Shown: piece by piece, positions 11,520 through 22,980 of the stretch
Position numbering within the stretch: the first letter of the stretch is position 1
Layout of the letters: each line of letters starts with the position of its first letter
Origin: Alisma plantago-aquatica
Taxonomy: Eukaryota; Streptophyta; Magnoliopsida; Alismatales; Alismataceae
Direction of reading: 5' to 3'
DNA length: 64,000 nt
Assembly (NCBI GenBank): GCA_963693085.1
Contig: OY856409.1
Location: 1,332,326,415-1,332,390,414 of the forward strand
The notes under the pieces: model-generated
What the model was told of the DNA's origin: nothing
What the model saw: only the letters and a program-made list of their open reading frames with translations
Database searches by the model: none
Made by a program: the position numbers and the translations under genes

Positions 11520-12770
11520 CCTAGACTAGACGGTCCTTAGAGCAAGAATCTATAGAACGGTGCAAAGTTGCACCTCCTCTATGTGTGGCTCTACCTCCCC
11601 TCCAGGATAGTGCTTTAATCTTTGGACGTTAACAAGGAACTACGTGTTCCCATCTACCATGTTCATAGCACCACGGGGAAAGACTTTTTCAATCTCAAAC
11701 GGTCCACTCCACTTGGACCTTAGCTTACCCTGATGCAACCTAAGCCTAGAATTGATAAAGGGGACTTTTTGACCTAGGAGAAACACCCTATTTAAAACGT
11801 GTGTATCATGAAATTTCTCAGTCCTTTCCTTATCCTTTACTTATATATCCTAGAGCTTTCATAAGCATCCATCCTAAGCTCATCTAACTCATTAAGCTCC
11901 AAAAGCCTCTTTCTACCCACTTCATCTATGTTGAAATTTAGCTACTTCATAGCCCATTTAGCCTTATGCTCAAGCTCTAAGGGTAGATGGCTTGCACGGC
12001 CATAGATCAACCTAAAAGGTGTTGTTCCTATTGGGGATTTGTAGGTTGTTCTATAAGCCCAAAGAGCATCACTTAGCACATAACTCCAGTTCATCCTATT
12101 AGTTGAGACTGTCCTTTCTAAAATTTTCTTCACTTCTCTATTGGACACCTCAACCTATCCTTGAGTTTGTGGGTGATATGGAGTACCCACTCGGTGCTTT
12201 ACCCCATATTTGTGCAGTAAAGCTCCAAACTTCCTATTAGTGAAGTGTGATCCACCATCAATAATAATTAGATGGGGAACACCAAACATGTAGAAGATGT
12301 ATTCTTTTACAAACTTGCACACTACATGCGCATCATTAGTGGGTTGGAATTGCTTCCACACACTTAGACACATAATCAACCGCAAGTAATATATAAAGAT
12401 TGGAATTAGACGACACAAATGGGCCCATAAAATCTATACCCCAAAAGATCAAAAACCTCAACTTCCTAAAATACATTTAAGGGCATCTCATGTCGCTTAG
12501 AGATATTACCTGCACGTTGACATGTGTCACAACGACGAACAAAGTTGTGAGCATCTTTAAACAAGGTAGGCCAATAAAACCCACTCTCTAAGACTATGGC
12601 CGCAGTCTTAGAGTTATCATGGTGCCCACCTATGGGTAGAGAGTGATAGTGTGACAAGATGCTCTCTACCTCACATTCGGGTACACATCTTCTTAAAAGT
12701 CCAACCCTATATTGTTTAAGAAGAATTAGGTCATCCCAAATATAAAACCTCAATGAGTGGAAAATTTATT
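11520..12770 (-). pseudogene. Athila-type integrase
   Basis: On the minus strand, 12753-12466 carries the HHCC zinc-binding region (HYHSLPIGGHH then CDTCQRAG). The catalytic core follows with IIIDGGSHF near 12257 and the glutamate in [14 protein letters not shown] near 12131. The C-terminal region reads SGPFEIEKVFPRGAMN and QRLKHYPGGE up to about 11540. The three frames are separated by stops at 12465, 12154 and 11941. The core Asp and Glu of the visible motifs are kept, but the chain cannot be made as one protein. Confidence 0.75.
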
Positions 12771-12989
12771 TTTTCTCCTAGTATCCCCAATCTGTAGGCA
12801 TTTCCTTACAAGCTAGGTAATTAACAATATTTGCAAACCAAGGATCTTCATTTGTAATTGCAAACAATTTCTCATCTGTGAATTCCTCAATAATGGGGAT
12901 GGCTACATCTTTTTGTTCTTCCCTTTCTAAACTAGACAAATGATCAACTATGTCATTCTCTACCCCTACCTTGTCTCTAATTTCAATGT

Positions 12990-14563
12990 CAAATTCCTAA
13001 AGCAAAAGAATCCACCTAATCAATCTGGGTTTGGTGTCTTTCTTTTGTAACAAGTATTTGATGGCAGCATGGTCAATCCAAACTATCACTTTAGCCCCAA
13101 CTAGGTATTGGTAGAATTTTTCAAAAGCAAACATTACTGCTAACAATTCTTTTTCATTAGTAGTGTAATTCATCTTTGCATCACTCAAAGTCTTTTATGC
13201 ATAATATATGACAGTTGGAGCCTTGTCTCTGCGTTGACCCAACACAGCTCCAACTGCATAATATGATGTGTCACACATCATCTCAAAAGGAAGGCACCAA
13301 TTAGGAGCCTACATGATAGGTGCGGAAATCAGTTTTTCTTTAAGGATTTCAAAAGCTTTTAAACAGCGTTCATCAAAGGAAAACTCAGTGTCTTTCTCTA
13401 AAAGTTCAGACGATAGTTTGGCAATTTTTGAGAAATCCTTGATAACACGGCGGTAGAATCCAGTGTGTCCTAAAAATCTCCTTACTCCTTTTACTGATAT
13501 CGGTGGAGGTAGTGTGGAGATGACTTCAATCTTTACTGGATCTACTTCCATACCTTTGTTGGACACCTTGTGTCCAAGAACAATCCCTTCACTCACCATC
13601 ATGTGAGACTTCTTCCAGTTTAGAACTAGGTGAGTGTCCTCACATCTCTATAGCACCCTATCAAGGTTATATAGGAAATCATTGAAAGATTCCCCATATA
13701 CAGAAAAATCATCCATAAAAACCTCTAAGCACCGCTCTACCATGTTAGGAAAAATGGCGAGCATACAACGTTGAAACGTAGTAGGGGAATTACAAAGACC
13801 GAAAGGCATCCGTCAGTATGTGAACGTGCCATAAGGGCAGGTGAAAGTGGATTTCTCTTGATCCTTAGGCTCTATGGAAATTTGATTATACCTGAAATAC
13901 CCATCAAGAAAACAAAAGTGTGAACGGACAGATAATCCTTCTAAGATTTGATCAATAAAAGGTAAAGGGAAATGATCTTTAAGGGTGGCTACATTTAACC
14001 CGTGATAATCTGTGCACACTCGCCACCCCGTCACTAGCCTAGTGGAAATTAATTCATTATCCACATTAGTAGTGACCATGATCCCCCTTTCTTAGGAACT
14101 ATCTGGGTAGCCACATTGAATCAGAAATTGTGTAGATTATACCTACCGACAAAAGCTTGATGACTTCCTTCTTCACCACCTCAGTCATAATAGGATTGAG
14201 ATGCCTCTGAGGTTGGAAAATTTCCTTTGCTCCTTCTTCAAGACAAATCTTGTGTTGGCACAAGGTTGAAGAGATCCCTTTAATGTCATCTATGGACCAC
14301 TCAAATGCAGCTCGGTGGTTTTTCAGCACAGTGAGTAGCTTTCCTTCCTCTTCACCACTCAAAGAAGATGATACGATCACTAGGAGCTTTTCCTCTACAG
14401 CTAAGAAGACATACTTTAGGTGTGGTGGTAATAGATTCAGCTCCAAGTCTGGCGGGCTCAATAGAGATGGGACCAATGGTGGGGTGGGGGTCCAAGGTCT
14501 TGGTGGTGGTCCAAGGACTTCAAAGCGTCTTGCATAGTAGCAAGGTACTGCCTTCAGCATCAA
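12990..14563 (-). pseudogene. Athila-type reverse transcriptase and RNase H
   Basis: Minus-strand pieces give, in order, the pre-RT linker LPPHLKYVFL and ADIKGIS-like IDDIKGISSTLCQHKI (14563-14100), the RT fingers GWRVCTDYHGLN and palm LDGYFRYNQISI (14079-13813), and the active-site box EVFMDDFSVYG near 13702-13730, intact FMDD. VLGHKVSNKGMEVD (13602-13309) follows, then RNase H with [18 protein letters not shown] and [13 protein letters not shown] (13188-12997). Stops and frameshifts separate the pieces. Order and motifs match gypsy pol of the Athila clade. Confidence 0.8.
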
Positions 14564-14929
14564 AATGCACTCCTCTAGATAGTCGTTGTAGATGTTTTCC
14601 TCCTAACTGTTCATCAAGAATGCTTCTAGGGGTAGCTTGGGTGATGATTGTATCACAGAATCAGCTTTGACTTCTTCTACGGTAGCAGGGTCATACTCCT
14701 CTCCCTCATCTTCCAGGTATCTCATTGCTTGAGTCACAAGATCACCTTTGTATATTCTAGAATGTCCACCGCTAGAGTACCTCTTTCTACTTTAGTCATA
14801 ACATGGGCCATATCCAGGAATGACTTCCCTAGAAATAGAGAAAACTTGTCATCCACGTGCTGAAGCATGTTGCATTGCACCTTATCTCCCATGACTTGAG
14901 AGTGCGCTGGCATCTTGATCATGAACTTG

Positions 14930-15240
14930 TCACCTTAGATTCCAATAGTTAGACGTCCTCTGACCATCTCAAATATCATGTTTGTAGTGCCTTGAAATGG
15001 TCTTCTAAGTAGAAGCTCATTGACATGGTCATCCTGCATTTCCATCACTACAAAATATGTAGGAAAGACGAACCTATCCACTTTCACTAGGACATCCTCA
15101 CATATACCATATGTCTTAAATAATGAGTTGTATGACAACTGTATGGCCATGCTACTCTTACTGGATTCCTGAAGTCTGAGCTTCTTGAAGGTAGATATGG
15201 CATCAGATTTATAGTCTCCCCTGAATCACATAAAGCCTCT
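14930..15240 (-). pseudogene. Athila-type protease region
   Basis: The minus strand near 15227-15219 encodes LCDSGETINLMP, the retropepsin active-site box (Athila elements usually have D-x-G-A). The Ala after Gly is Glu here. The downstream strand DKFIFP-like DRFVFPTYFVV and LLLRRPFQGT follows at 15100-14990. A frame change separates the two halves. Confidence 0.6.
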
Positions 15241-15479
15241 CCAAATTTTGTCTTTCCTATGAAGCATGTGATATTGAAGCATCATGGATCCTGTCTTTTA
15301 GGAGTCAGTGTCCCCAAAATAAAAGCACTAACCTACTCTTTTAGAACCATGACATCAAACTCCAGTATCCTTCTCTTCTTTGTAATTATATCCTTCAAAA
15401 ACTTCCCATAAGATGGTACCTTCTCAATAGCGTCTATTAAGGGAATGTTCACAGATAACTTCCGAAAATTATCTAGAAA

Positions 15480-16997
15480 TTTCACGAACTGTCAGTCCAT
15501 ATTAGTCACCTTCAAACTATTCAAAAATGACACAGGAACCATAGGTGCCCTCTGGTGAGGTGGGATATAAGCCTGATTTTTATTATCCCCAACCTCATCA
15601 ACTTGCTCCTCTATAGTCTTCTCTTGTGTTGACATGTCTGGTTCTTCTGCATCCATTGCTATACTTTGATTTGTAGCTTCTTCTGTACCTACACTGTGTG
15701 ATGCATCATTCAGTAGATTCTTGCCACTGTGGGGTAGAACATCTTTCACATGTTGATTCCCAAAAGGTACATTAGTGTTCGCCAGAAATCCTTGTTGGGT
15801 TGGTTGCTTTAGTGCACTCACATCTGCCGCTATTTGAGAGATTTGTGCCTCTATGCTACAAATACATACCCCTTGATTCTGAAGATCCCTTTGGGTTTGT
15901 GCAATCTGCAACTCATTCTGATTCACCAGCTTACCTAACATTTCTTCAATCTTGTCACTTTTCTATGGCTCTGGTTGATATCGTGCTTAGCCACCATACT
16001 GTTGTGGCATAGAATGTTGTTGTTGTGCCTGTGATGGATCCTGTTGGAAGTTATTAGGATCCTTCCAAGAGAATTTGGGATCCTTCCTCTAAGAATAGTC
16101 ATTAATCATGTATTGCCCCCGGCTCACATACCTGCACTCTTCTTCTTCCTTAGTAGGAAATATGTCTATAGCACATAGCTTCTTAGCAATTAGATCTAAC
16201 TTCTCGTTTAAAGAAAATATCACCTTGGATTCCCCAACAATCTTGATGGTTGTTGGTAACTCTCTTTCTTCTCCCCATGATTGGTTTTTAGACATGTTCT
16301 TGAGGATTTCATGGTAGCAAGCGGGCTTGTTGTTGAGGAAGAAACCTGCTCTTGCACTGTCAAGAGTTGTTCTCTCCCCTTTGTATAGGCCATAATAGAA
16401 GATCTTGGCCTGCCCCAGTAGATCAATGCCATGATGAGGCACCTTTCTCAGCATATTCTAAAACCTCTCCCATGCCTTTGAATATGACTCATCAGCTTAC
16501 TGTCTGAAGTTGTGAATCTCCTTCACTAGGTCATTCATCTTTTACGAAGGGAAATAGTGCTCGAAGAATGCATCTATCATTTGATCCCATGTCTCGATGA
16601 TCTCATCATCAAGATTGTTGGACCATGACTTTGCACTATCTTCCAATGAAGATGAAAATAGCTTAAGATATATTGTATGGACCTTGTCTATCTTGACCAT
16701 ATCATAGTTCTCCACAAAATTTCCGATACGCATCATTGGATCTTCAAAAGGATGGCCATGGAACGCTTGAGATTTGACTAAGGCAATAAGTCTAGGATCT
16801 ATCTTGTAGCTGCCCACATTGATGGCTTTCCTTTTGATGGGCCCTTTCTGGGCCATATACGATGAAGCCTTTATCCTTTCCCATATTGTTTGTTCTTCTG
16901 CTTGGTTGCCCATTTCTCTTGGCTCAGGTTCTACTGGTTCTTCTGGTTCTTCAAGCAAAGGAGGAGTACGTGGAGGGGTTTGGTTGAACCTATCCAC
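15480..16997 (-). pseudogene. Athila-type gag
   Basis: The start is the first Met of the open frame at 16997 (MDRFNQTPPRTPP), preceded by the leader and PBS. Residues 1-151 include the capsid-like segment LKLFSSSLEDSAKSWSNNL and FFEHYFPS, ending at a stop at 16541. The next frame (16454-16089) has ARAGFFLNNKPACYHEIL, the counterpart of the Athila gag C-terminal half. A third (15941-15492) is Gln-rich with NQNELQIAQTQRDLQNQG, probably coiled coil, then the linker to protease. No zinc knuckle is obvious, as often in Athila. Three stops disable it. Confidence 0.7.
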
Positions 16998-17263
16998 AGA
17001 TCTGTCAGGCTCCCTTTCTCCTTATAAGATCTCTACTTGTCTAAGACCTAGTGAGGACGGTTCTCTGTATTCCAGGGCTTTGGTAAGCACCATGCACTAG
17101 TTTCCTTAAAATAATAAAAAGTGGGTATTGGTGCAAGAAATTTATGATGTATCAAAAAGATCTTATGATTTAGCTTGAATGAAATTTGAAAATGATAAAA
17201 TAAAATAAAAAGGTTGGCCTTGAGTTGTCGACCATAACACTCGTAGTGATGGATGTTGCCGCT

Positions 17264-17281
17264 TCCCCGACAACGGTGCCA
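17264..17281 (-). other. Primer-binding site of the Athila-type element
   Basis: Minus strand TGGCACCGTTGTCGGGGA starts 7 bases inside the 5' LTR end and matches the tRNA-Asp-type PBS of Athila elements. The leader between it and gag (16998-17263) shows no coding signal. Confidence 0.8.
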
Positions 17282-17288
17282 AAAACTT

Positions 17289-18870
17289 GACACGAGTTTT
17301 CTGTGCATAATTTGCAAGTGAACGTATCGAAGTAATAAGGCCTTGTGAGGCCCGAGTCAAACACAGAGAAGTATTTCTCAAGTAGACTACTAATAACTAC
17401 AATCTAATTAGCTAGGCCGATTGTAAATGGTTGAATTGGTTTGATTTATAAAACTAATGCAGAAACAAAACGAATTAAAGTTTTGAATTAATCAAAGATG
17501 GAATGAATTTCTTAAGATAGTGCTTTCACAACTGATAATACTAATAATTAACCTCACACACTAATATCTATTATCTCAATCCCTGGATAAGGAGCCTGTA
17601 GCCAGAATTACTTGCTCCCACAGTGTAATTCACTACCTAATCTAATGCCAATTCCACTTACGCAGTTATTGTTTGATTAGTTAGATGCTTTATGATTATT
17701 CTCTGGGTTTCTCCTCCCATTTACACTCCGCTTTTCCCAAAGGGCACAGTACATGGATAAATCTATGCTTTCCAACCCTTAATCCCTCTCCCGAAATGAC
17801 TAAACATCTATTAATCTACGTATAGTGATCAAGCACAAATAGAACACAAAGCTTTCATAGATTTATATCTAGTAAAAAGAGATCAAATTAATATTAATGC
17901 ATAGAAATCAATTATAATGTATATCTGAGCTACTCACAGATCTTAAGGAATAAAAAATTTAGCCTTGCATTATTTTCATCGATGAATACATGGAAAGGAA
18001 GAAGAAAAACATGGGAAACATTAGGAAACTAAAGTAACCCCTGAATCTCTGCCCGTACAGAAGATCCCCTCCATCGTACATGTGTTCCACTGTCTTCTTG
18101 CTACAGAATCATCCTCCGGAGGTGCTCGGTTCTTCCCAATTGAAGCTTTCGATCCTCGATTCATCTCTTCTCTCTCTCCAGGTGTCGTGCAATTAATGGA
18201 AACGATCGTCTCCCCTGGTCTGTCCGTCTTTACCCTAAGTCATAGAAGTCACTTAGGGTACAAATTAACCTCCACTGTTGGATTAGAGTGAAATCTGTGG
18301 ATGTCCTGATCGAGCAGACTCAGTGGTACCGACTAGGTGAGTCGATAGTATCGAGTCACTTAGGTTTCGTCGTGTGATCCTGATCATGTTGGTATAATCA
18401 ATTGGACTCGATAGCACCAAGTTTTATGATTTTTGAACTGCCTCCCTGATGTCAACTCGAAAGTACCAGTTGGAAACTCAGTAGTACCGAATTGGAAACT
18501 TAGTAGTACTGAGTTTTCTTGAATCATGTTGTGATTTACTGATGTTGTTTTGTTACCACTGCTTTGGTTGTCGGTAGTACTGATTTTGGGTGAGTTTCGG
18601 GTCCATCACTGATGTCAAGTCGGTACCACCGATTCTTACCAGCTCGATAGCACTGAGTCTATGGAACTTCCTTGTACATAAAAATGCACAAAAACAACAT
18701 AAGTACTTGAGATGCGTAAAATACTGCATAAAATAGTAAAATCATATAATTATGCATTCAATAGAAACAGACCATCTTTTTCATTCCATACATAATAAAT
18801 CAAATAAATGACTAATCTACACATGAAATCAAGGGAAAATGTGTATGTAATAAAGACGCAAACACATGCA
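17289..18870 (-). repeat. 5' LTR of the Athila-type element (about 1,580 bp)
   Basis: Bounded by TGACACGAG at 17289, next to the PBS, and CATGCA at 18870, whose outer 90 bp match the remnant at 7645-7732. It contains an array of palindromic words at 18311-18660. ORFs inside are not supported. Confidence 0.75.
18311..18660. repeat. Array of GTCGGTAGTACCGAC-like words in the Athila LTR
   Basis: Variants include GACTCAGTGGTACCGACT (near 18318), GAGTCGATAGTATCGAGT (near 18339), GACTCGATAGCACC, CTCAGTAGTACCG (near 18478), GTCGGTAGTACTGA (near 18571) and AAGTCGGTACCACCGATT (near 18618). In coding orientation this is 210-560 bp into the LTR, probably U3. Same word family as 10899-11395. Confidence 0.65.
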
Positions 18871-18976
18871 TCATGAGTGAGATTGGTGATCACCAGATTT
18901 GGACCGAAATTTCTTGAGAGAGAAAGTTCTATTCCATCTCTAGGAACGGAAGCTCTCTTGGCGCCGCCTCCTCGCT

Positions 18977-20167
18977 ATGGCGGACAGAACAGATGCTTCT
19001 TCCACCCCAACTTTGATATCACCACCCTTGACCACCCCCTCCACCTCTTCTACTTGGGATCACCTTGAGGTGCATGTCACCCTTGCTAGAGCATGGGTGG
19101 ACACAGTCAAGGATGATGACCCACCATTCCAAAGGTGTTGCGGATTGAGGATGATTCAGAGGTGCCTAAAAGCCCTTTCTACAAAGGGGAGGACAACCAC
19201 CCTTGGATGAAGTTCTCAGCTCCCCTAATCACTGAGATGGATCACTACCATGAGCATTTGGCCATCGTTCAAGTGTTGGGCAAGAAAGTGTCCTTTCGAA
19301 CAACTATAGGGTTGGATGCTCAGATCTTGGAGACCCAAGGGTGACTTCCCTCTATCTCTGCTTGCCGAATGGCTATTTCTGGCCCAATTCTCCAATGCGC
19401 TTGACCTACGGCTACTGCTGGAGAAGGGGTCGTGGTTCTTTGATAGCCAACGGATTCTTACTAGAAGATGGACTCTGGAGGCTGACCTCAGACACGATGT
19501 ACTGAAGACCACTCCTGTTTGGGTCACACTCCCCGACATGGGTCGATACTAGTCCAAGAGAGTTGTTGCCTACATTAGCTACGCCATCAGTACCCCTAGG
19601 GCCTTCGACAACCAGTCTGTTGTTGCTAGAATGTGCATGGATATTTCATTTGACAAAACTCCACCCCCTATTGTGATGGTGGAGAAGTCAGACGGATCTG
19701 ACCTTGAGATTAGAGTCTACTATGAATCTTTGCCCTATAGGCGTTGCTCCTATTCTCTTTTTGGGCATTGTGACAATGCCTGCCCTGGTGTTAGAGTGCC
19801 GTCACAAGAGGACCCTCCAATACACAGTAGGCCTAAAATGAGAAGGCATAACAAATCCAGGGTGTCTGGCCCGCGTGCCCCCGACAACCTCCGAGTTATT
19901 GTGCAAGGGTGTGTTGTGGATTCCTCTACATAGGAGACTATCCCTGGCCCTTCCACATCTCCTGTAGATCCTCTAGTGGTAATGACTCCCCCCAGCTCCC
20001 CTGCTGAAGAGCCTGTTGCTGAGGTGTCTGATGAAATTCCCCAAATGGAAGAACATGTTAGCACTGAAGGATTCTCCCCTATCATCAATGGCAGGAGTTC
20101 GAGTCCTAGTCAAACAAGAGAACCAACTACTGCTGAGTTTGATTCCAACCCCTTTGATATCCTTTAG
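18977..20167 (+). pseudogene. LINE ORF1 (gag-like, nucleic-acid binding)
   Basis: Starts at ATG 18977 (MADRTDASSTP). After a frameshift near 19130 it continues with FYKGEDNHPWMKFSAPLI and, after another near 19340, with LLLEKGSWFFDSQRILTRRW, typical of the DUF4283 domain of plant LINE ORF1 proteins. A stop at 19550 interrupts VTLPDMGRY. The zinc-knuckle region reads CSYSLFGHCDNAC near 19743, where the second Cys is Ser. The C-terminal part (to 20167) is Ser/Pro/Glu-rich. The protein would bind LINE RNA; this copy cannot encode it whole. Confidence 0.7.
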
Positions 20168-20301
20168 GGGTTGGATGTGGATGGTGATGTTCTGGATGGG
20201 AGTGGCAGAACAGATAGTCGTTCTCTAACCCACAGTGAGACCAGGAGGTCCAAAAGGCTGGGAACTACCCCCGAAAGGGGTGGTCATAATAGAAAGAGAT
20301 A

Positions 20302-21053
20302 ATGTGCCTCCTCTCATGGAATGTGAGAGGGGCATCTCAACCTTGGAAGCAAGCGAGGTTGAGGAAAGTCATACAGGAAGTTAAAGCCTTCTTGGTGATT
20401 TGCTTGGAAACTAGAATCAGGAGATATGTTGCTGATAGAATTCCTGGTCTCTTTCCCACTGGATGGGGTAGTGATTCCAACCTCAATCAGGTCGAAGGAG
20501 GGTGCATAGCCATAGGATGGAATCCCAACATTTGGGATGTACAAGTGATCTTTGCTATGGACCAATTGATCACTTCTAGCTGCATCAACAATGGTGGTTT
20601 ACATATCGTGATATATGTTGTGTACGGGCATAATTTTTAAATGTACAGGAGGAATCTTTGGGAGGTTTTAAAGATGCAAATCAGCAGGATTTTCCCCAAT
20701 TATTCATAGGTGATTTCAACCATATTCTTATGGATCATGAGAAGTATGGTGGACTTCCGATTCTGGATTCTTGCTTGGACATGTTTAATAGTGTTATTGA
20801 TGCGGTTGGGTTAACTGAAATCAATATGAAAGGGGGGTTGGTTCCTTGGCATAATAAAAGAGCCGCACATAGACGTATTGCTTCTTATTTGGACAGAGGC
20901 CTTGCTACCCAGGCTTGGTTGGATAGTTTTCCTGATGTTCCGATCAGCCCCGGTTGCCATCCAAATAGTGATCGTGCTTGGTTACTGATGAACCTCTCTA
21001 GGTCTATTTCCAAGGCAAAACCTTTGTATTTTCTTAATGCCCAGCTTGGATAG
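20302..21053 (+). pseudogene. LINE ORF2, endonuclease domain
   Basis: Opens at ATG 20302 with LLSWNVRG, the first motif of the APE-type endonuclease. LETRI follows (catalytic Glu), then after a stop at 20638 and a frame change near 20650 the domain continues with LFIGDFNHIL (GDFN box) and DRGLATQAWLDSFPD. The final SDH motif reads SDR near 20970, losing the catalytic His. Endonuclease would nick target DNA for target-primed reverse transcription. Confidence 0.75.
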
Positions 21054-21058
21054 GATTC

Positions 21059-22980
21059 TTGTACTGCATTGTTAAAAAAGAATGGCAAACCCAGATCAGT
21101 GGCAATCATTTGTTTGTTTTACATGAGAAGTTGAAGAGAGTCAAAGTTACTCTTAAAAGTTGGGCCAAAGATTTGCCTAATATCCCTACCTTAATTGTTG
21201 CTGCCAAGGAGGACTTCAATGTTTTTGCCGTGAATCTCAGAGAGAACCCCCTATCCCCATCTCTCATTCGTGTTGAAGAAGAAAAAGGAAAAAGACTACT
21301 CCAACTGGAAGAGGGCAGAGGAACACATGCTATGGCAACATAGTAGAATTAAATGGATTCGTGATGGAGACCGTAATACCCGTGTTTACCATGCCGCTGT
21401 TAAAAAGAATAGAATGAAGGACCCCATGCATTCACTCATTAAAGAGGATGGGTCCACTGTTAACATCCAGAATGAGGTGGGTGAGCTTGTGGTTTCTTTC
21501 TTCTCCAATCTCTGTAATAGTTCTACTAATCATGTAGGTAGCAATCATCTTTCTCCTAGGAAGGTGACCGATGATATGAATCAAAAACTGCTTAAACCTC
21601 TCTCAGTTGATGAGATCAAAGATGGACTCTTTTCTATTGGCGCCTCGAAAGCCCCCAGGCCTGACGGGTTTACTGCTAAGTTTTTTTAAGTATTTTGGGA
21701 TACGATAAAAGATGACATCTATTGTGCTATCAGATGGTTCTTTTTTGGTGGTAGAATGGTTCAGTCTATGAATCATGCTTTTCTCATATTGATTCCCAAA
21801 CGGAACCATGTATCCTCCTTAGCCGATCTTAGACCCATTGCCTGTTGCAATGTGGTGTATAAGATCATTGCCAAAGTTTTTACCCACGGACTGAAGACCA
21901 TCCTTCCTGGCATTGTGTCTCCTGAGCAAAGTTCCTTCATTGCTGGTCGTTCCCTTTCTGATGCTACTCTTCTGGCTGCTGAATTTTTGCTTGAGTTTAA
22001 GGTCAAGAATAGCTCAAAGAAATCTTGCATAAAGATTGACCTTGCCAAAGCCTATGATAAAGTCAAGTGGTCAACCTTATGGCAGATTATGGATACCTTG
22101 GGGTTCTCTCATAGATGGATTGATGTTATGAAAGAGTGTGTTCAAACAACCTCTTTCTCTATGTTCATCATTGGCTACCCTTATGGGTTCTTTCATGCTT
22201 CTAACGGCCTCTCTCAAGGGGATCCTTTATCCCTGCTCTTATTCACCTTGGCAATGGATTCTCTGTCCCATCTTGTCCATCGTGCAGAGGCTATTAATCC
22301 ATCAGCTCCTTCAAAGTGGGTGGATGTCGTGTGTTGGCACATATGTTCACTGACGATGTCTTCTTCTTCCTCAACGCCAATGCTAGATGCCTTAGAGGCT
22401 TCTGTTCTCTTATGACAGAGTTTGGGAATTTGAGGGGGTTGTTCCTTAGTGATATTAAATCCAGAGTCTTTTTCTTAAGATCTTGTGACTCTAGACGTGG
22501 CAGACTCAAAAACATTAAAGAGCTCGAAGAAGGTTTCCTCCCCACTCATTATCTTGGTTTCCCTATATCTAGGGATAGGTGTATAGGTAGTCACTTTTCT
22601 CCTTCTTTGGACAGTCTCCGTGAGATGATATCCAGGTGGACATGACTCTATCTTTCCCTTACTGGATGGCATGTTCTTACTAGGTATGTTTTGGAAGGGA
22701 AGATTAGAATCTGGTGTGCACAAGCGGACATCCTCATGTATGTGTTGTTGAAGATTAGGTCCATTTGTGCTAATTTTATCTGGGGTGGGAGGCACCATGG
22801 ACTGGCCTGGACCACTATATCTAGAAGATACCATGAGGGTGGACTGAACATACGGGACATTGGCTACTTGGACTTGGTTGCTACTTTTAAGAGAGTATAC
22901 ATGTTCCTCATTGCTGGCGAGTCTTCTTGGCAGTGTTGGATGCTTCAACGTTATGGGGACAACCTGGACATCTGCCCGAA
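21059..22980 (+). pseudogene. LINE ORF2, reverse transcriptase domain (truncated)
   Basis: The RT entry motif SKAPRPDGFTAKFF ends at a stop within a T-run at 21687. RT continues with LADLRPIACCNVVYKIIAKV, SFIAGRSLSDA, CIKIDLAKAYDKVKW and NGLSQGDPLS (21756-22310). A frameshift near 22320 moves the active-site box to another frame, reading MFTDDVFFFLNA where plant LINEs usually have FADD. YLGFPISRD and then GLAWTTISRRYHEGGLNIRD (start of the zf-RVT region) follow to 22980, where homology ends abruptly. RNase H is missing. Confidence 0.8.

Larger units (their letters stand above)
7645..18870 (-). mobile_element. Athila-type Ty3/gypsy element with env-like ORF
   Basis: On the minus strand the order is 5' LTR (18870 to 17289), a PBS of tRNA-Asp type TGGCACCGTTGTCGGGGA, gag, protease, RT, RNase H, integrase, a noncoding spacer, an env-like ORF, a long 3' untranslated region, PPT AAGCTTAGGGGAG, and 88 bp of 3' LTR. 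PBS sequence, gag style and the third ORF downstream of pol are characteristic of Athila. All coding regions carry stops or frameshifts. Tekay copy 1 interrupts the 3' LTR, so the rest of that LTR lies left of the window. Its right end adjoins a LINE 5' end. Confidence 0.85.
18871..22977 (+). mobile_element. L1-like LINE, 3'-truncated
   Basis: Plus-strand element with ORF1 (DUF4283-like domain and a degraded zinc knuckle) and ORF2 (endonuclease, RT, start of the zf-RVT region), separated by only a few bases, as in plant L1 elements. A ~105-bp 5' untranslated segment precedes ORF1. The sequence stops in the zf-RVT region at about 22977, where Tekay copy 2 LTR sequence begins; no poly(A), 3' UTR or RNase H is present. 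The left boundary abuts the Athila LTR. Confidence 0.8.
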